Shown: positions 60,592 through 64,000 of the stretch, one piece after another
Numbering within the stretch: the stretch's first letter is position 1
How the letters are laid out: each line of letters opens with the position of its first letter
NCBI GenBank assembly: GCA_037013495.1
Contig: CM072807.1
Location: 12,341,001-12,405,000, forward strand
Origin: Hippophae tibetana
Taxonomy: Eukaryota > Streptophyta > Magnoliopsida > Rosales > Elaeagnaceae
Direction of reading: 5' to 3'
DNA length: 64,000 bases
Notes under the pieces: generated by a model
The model's input: only the letters and a program-made list of their open reading frames with translations
Database searches by the model: none
What the model was told of the DNA's origin: nothing
Made by a program: the position numbers and the translations under genes

Positions 60592-62975
60592 TTCTACTTG
60601 TTGGTTTATGTATGCAATTTATTCTTTCAAGGTTGAAATGAATGATATTACGCTCTCCCTTGAGTAGACACATTGATGATAGAATTTTCATAAGTATAGT
60701 ATTTTGTCTTAGTATACGTAACTTGTACTCTTATCTGTGTAATGAGAGAAATAATGATATACATGATAAAACTTTCAATGTCTTAATTTTCTATCTACTT
60801 TGTTTAATTTCTAAACATCTTCTTGATGCTTGCCTTAGACTGGAACTGGAACCCATGAGAATAAGGATAAGGATTTTATTCGTGCATAAGAAAAACTATA
60901 TTAATATGTAACTGAAACTATTAATATTATATTCTTTTATTTACGTATAATTACTTAGTAAAAAATATTTCTAATATTCTAGTTGAGATCATCTAAATAG
61001 TTAAAGAATAAAAAATAATTTCAATATTTTTAATAATTTAACAAAGTATTATCTTAACTTAATAATTTTTCTAACCAAGAATATTTTTAAATAAATATTA
61101 AAAAATAAGAATTATAGTTAAATAGTTATGGGACATCATCATAGAGGTGATTGCTACACATAAAGTGTGTGTAATAAATATACAAATATATGTATCACAA
61201 CAAGTAATATAATGATAAAAAAATCGTTTTACGAAGATTATTTTATTAAAAACTAATTTTTAAAACTAAAAAAATAAAAATCAATTTTTTTTTGTATTCT
61301 TATATTTTAAGAAAGAAAAATTAAAATAACTAAAAGTAAATAACAATAATTAATTAAATTAGATTTAGTAACTAAGAAAATATAAGAGAAAATATTTAGG
61401 AATATTTAATCCTCCAATTTTCTAAACATGTGAATCATTAAATCTCTCAATATAATTATCAATTAATTACATGATCAATTGAATCTAACTTAGCATGTAT
61501 TTTTCTCTCGAATAAACTACACATTATATAGTAATTAACCTAATAATACTCGCATGTCAATTAAATTGCATACTACTCATTAAGTTCATCAATTATGGAT
61601 CACATATATAAAAATCATACATATATGCCTAGAAACTATGCATGTTATTTAATCAAGTCAAACAATTAAATAATTCTTTCAAATCTATTTATTTGTCTCT
61701 ATAGATATATTATTGGCTAAACAATTAATAACGTAAAAATCAAATTAAATAATATAATAAAATTATAATTATAGTTGAGGTAAAATATTAAATCATTCAA
61801 TGGTAAAAATTAGGTTCATAAGATTCCTATATTAATAAATTAACTAGACATAGTTTTATTCATAAAGCTCATATTTTTCATAAAGAATGACATAAAAATT
61901 GATAAGAAAATAATAGAAGAAGAAATACAATCAATCTCTTGAATTGTAGTGTTAATCTCCTCTTAAATCTCCACCAAAATTGTATCTCCTTTTAAATTTT
62001 TCTATGTTTTTCTCCCTTCTTAGCTCCAAAAATTGATAAAAATTATGCTAATGATGGCTTCTTAGGATTTATGGGGTGATTAGGAGTTTAAATATAACTG
62101 AGTTTGAATTTGGACCGTCAGATCAACTTCATATCAAAGGTTGAGATCAAAACAAGCAAAATTAACTACACTAGCCAATCAAAGCACGACATGTGGCACA
62201 TTGAGTTCACTGGATAAATTAGAGCACGACGTATGGTAGGGTAGATCGGTCTGCGTCAACGCTCGCTGAGTAAGCACCACACGGCACAATGTGGTTTGCA
62301 TATGTAGATGGTGTGGCGAGCTGGTGGATCACGGGGAGCAATTGCGTGATAACACGTGGTAATGTTGTTTAATCGTATTCCAAATTCGGATTGAACATCG
62401 TGCTAACACATGTCATGCATTATGTCACTCCTCATACACAACGATCTACGATTCATTGTCCTTACTTATATGACATCTGTGTAGCTTACGCAATCAGCTC
62501 ATTTGTTTGTGTGGAATGTCATGTGTTAGATTTTTATTGATTTTACGTTAAAAATTCATAAAAAATTAATAAAAAATTAAAAAATTATTTTTTTATTACT
62601 TTTAATTAAAAAAAATTATATTTTAATATTTTTAATCTTAAAAAATTTATTTATCGAATAAAACAAATAAATATTAAGTAAAAAATTGTACTAATAAGTA
62701 TTTGAGTCTATTGTTAATTTTTTTGTCTTAATATAACAGAATTCATAAAAGAAATTAATTACAATTATAATCGGTTAAAAACGTGCTTTTCCTCTCTCCT
62801 CAAAATAAGTAAATCGTCTTGGTTTAGTTAATTCGTAGTCCTAGTTTCTATTTCTGTTAGCATTTTTTCTAGGTTTGATATTTGAACTCAGCAATTGTGC
62901 ACCAAAATTTGTAATCATGTGTTGTGATTTAGTTATGAAAAGGCTCGATTAACAACGTTATACTGCTATTACAAC
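60592..62975. other. AT-rich stretch with a minus-strand LTR-like GC island
   Basis: No gene supported. About 61900-62500 reads on the minus strand as an LTR U3/promoter: a GC-richer island with CACGTG (62354-62359) and ACATGT words, a TATATTTAAAC box (about 62085-62095) and a leader-like part (about 61920-62040). It resembles the plan of the Athila-like LTRs but is not the same family. Ends were not found. Confidence 0.4.
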
Positions 62976-63231
62976 TATGCCGTTGGCGGTATCTGGTGGC
63001 GAGGATAAAAAATTCATTTTGGCGTGTTGTTGCTCAATGCACTGCTGCTTTACCAGAGGATAAGCCACGATATGTTATGGTATTGCTTAGCTATTATTTC
63101 AGTCCTTTATTATAAATGCTCCTTTGATCACTTATTAACTGATTCTTTGCCTTGATATTTGTCAAGTCATGAAATCTTGCTTCTATTTATTTTAGGGTGT
63201 TGGCTATGCATTGGATATAGTAGTGTGTAGT
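62976..63231 (+). pseudogene. QTRT1-like (queuine tRNA-ribosyltransferase) gene remnant 2
   Basis: The pieces read YAVGG (62976-62990), SGGEDKK (62992-63012) and FWRVVAQCTAALPED...PRYVM (63017-63079), then a GT-AG intron (63080-63195, 116 bp) and GVGYALDIVVCS (63196-63231). Together they follow the catalytic subunit of queuine tRNA-ribosyltransferase, which exchanges guanine 34 for queuine in GU(N)-anticodon tRNAs; GGE and RYVMGVG are conserved family blocks. There are two frame shifts, about 2 bases missing near 62991 and one extra base near 63014. After the Cys-Ser codons similarity stops, before the nucleophile-bearing and zinc-binding parts. It is a dead fragment. It continues in order from remnant 1 at 45362-45406. 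Confidence 0.78.
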
Positions 63232-64000
63232 TAAAGAATCCAATTAATAAAACCGAGGCAAAATTGTAACTATTCATTTATTAAATATATTTGGTTGATT
63301 ATATTTAACTTTTAATTATATTTAGGAAACAACTTCAAAAAAAATTCAAGAAAAATAAAAATAAAAGAACTAATCAAACTTACGTATTGTATTGTATAAC
63401 ATATTCATTATGCATTTCTTTTTATATAATAAATTAATTTATTGTTCATAAATCAAGTGATAGATAATGGTGATGCAATCAACAAGTCAAAGTGGGCCTT
63501 CTGAAATGGGACTTTGATTTGTTTGCTTTGTTACAGATGAATATGTATGTTTATGTTATTTTTTTTATAATTAGTTTAAAATATATAAATAAATGGAACA
63601 ATGAATATGATTTGGAAGGAAATCTTTTGTAACTCAAAGTTCATGTATACACCAAGTTTTGAGGTACATGAAATGAACTTTGTAACTTTTTATGTATTTA
63701 AAATCATTTATGGTGTCTCCTTCCTTTAGATATTATAAGAATTTAGACTGTAATATGGACTAAAAATGTGGATGTGAATTATTATTGAACAAGTTAATAT
63801 GAAATGTGAATATGTAATATGTAAATGTGGATGTATAATATGTGAAATGTGAATATCAATTATTATTTAGCACCTTAATACAATATGTGGATATGGATGT
63901 GTAATATCTATTGAATAATGTACTTTAGATTTAAAATTAGGGGTATTTTGATGAATATTTATAACTTATTATTAATTAGGGATGTTTTTGATGATTATAT
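63232..64000. other. AT-rich stretch ending in low-complexity repeats
   Basis: No gene seen. 63750-63910 is made of diverged short words (AATATGTGGATGTG, AATATGTGAAATGTGAATAT), a local low-complexity array. Confidence 0.45.

Noticed and set aside
1-64000. tRNA, rRNA or small RNA genes
   Set aside because: No cloverleaf with A and B boxes or rRNA-like segment was recognised by eye. A tRNAscan-SE or Infernal run would be needed to exclude diverged copies.

Overview
The window looks like nuclear DNA of a flowering plant, probably a eudicot. It is very AT-rich, host genes have short GT-AG introns, and it carries a classical arabinogalactan protein, plant-type Ty1/copia and Ty3/gypsy elements, CACTA and MULE DNA transposons, and a fossil plant pararetrovirus (Caulimoviridae). 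The species cannot be named from the sequence alone. Most of the window is a transposable-element graveyard; only about three host protein genes look intact.

Layout. 1-3754: fossil pararetrovirus (protease tail, RT, RNase H, viroplasmin, intergenic promoter). 3755-about 8070: a non-coding Athila-like retroelement (one 1,978-bp LTR, tRNA-Asp-type primer site, eight iterated hairpins, purine-rich 3' end). 8101-about 9225: a second copy of the pararetroviral promoter region, running on to its primer-binding site. About 9240-14139: a degenerate CACTA transposon whose TNP2-type transposase lies on the minus strand and which contains a ~500-bp inverted duplication. About 18500-22700: a broken minus-strand Ty3/gypsy element interrupted by a 1,983-bp solo LTR with a perfect CCTAT target duplication. 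22700-25145: a broken MuDR-type (MULE) transposase gene.

26230-28546 is an apparently intact six-exon host gene for a 324-residue coiled-coil protein, with a perfect mitosis-specific activator (MSA) site upstream. 31428-33224 is a likely second-family solo LTR and 33781-34117 a MITE. 35029-35472 encodes a small secreted basic protein with six cysteines. 38506-38895 (minus) encodes a GPI-anchored classical AGP.

43690-44405 is a copia tail with its short LTR. 45590-51028 is an old Tork-like copia element with a perfect TTAGC duplication. 51238-52174 is a 937-bp deletion derivative of the CACTA family with a perfect ATG duplication. 55338-60591 is a very young copia element with nearly identical LTRs and a TTCTA duplication. 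Two pieces of a queuine tRNA-ribosyltransferase (QTRT1-like) gene lie at 45362-45406 and 62976-63231, in the same order and orientation, with this nest between them.

The intact genes show no functional link to each other. The window reads as a few isolated host genes separated by nested insertions. The most unusual structures are the hairpin array in the Athila-like element, the duplicated pararetroviral promoter around it, the inverted duplication inside the CACTA element, and the split QTRT1 remnants.
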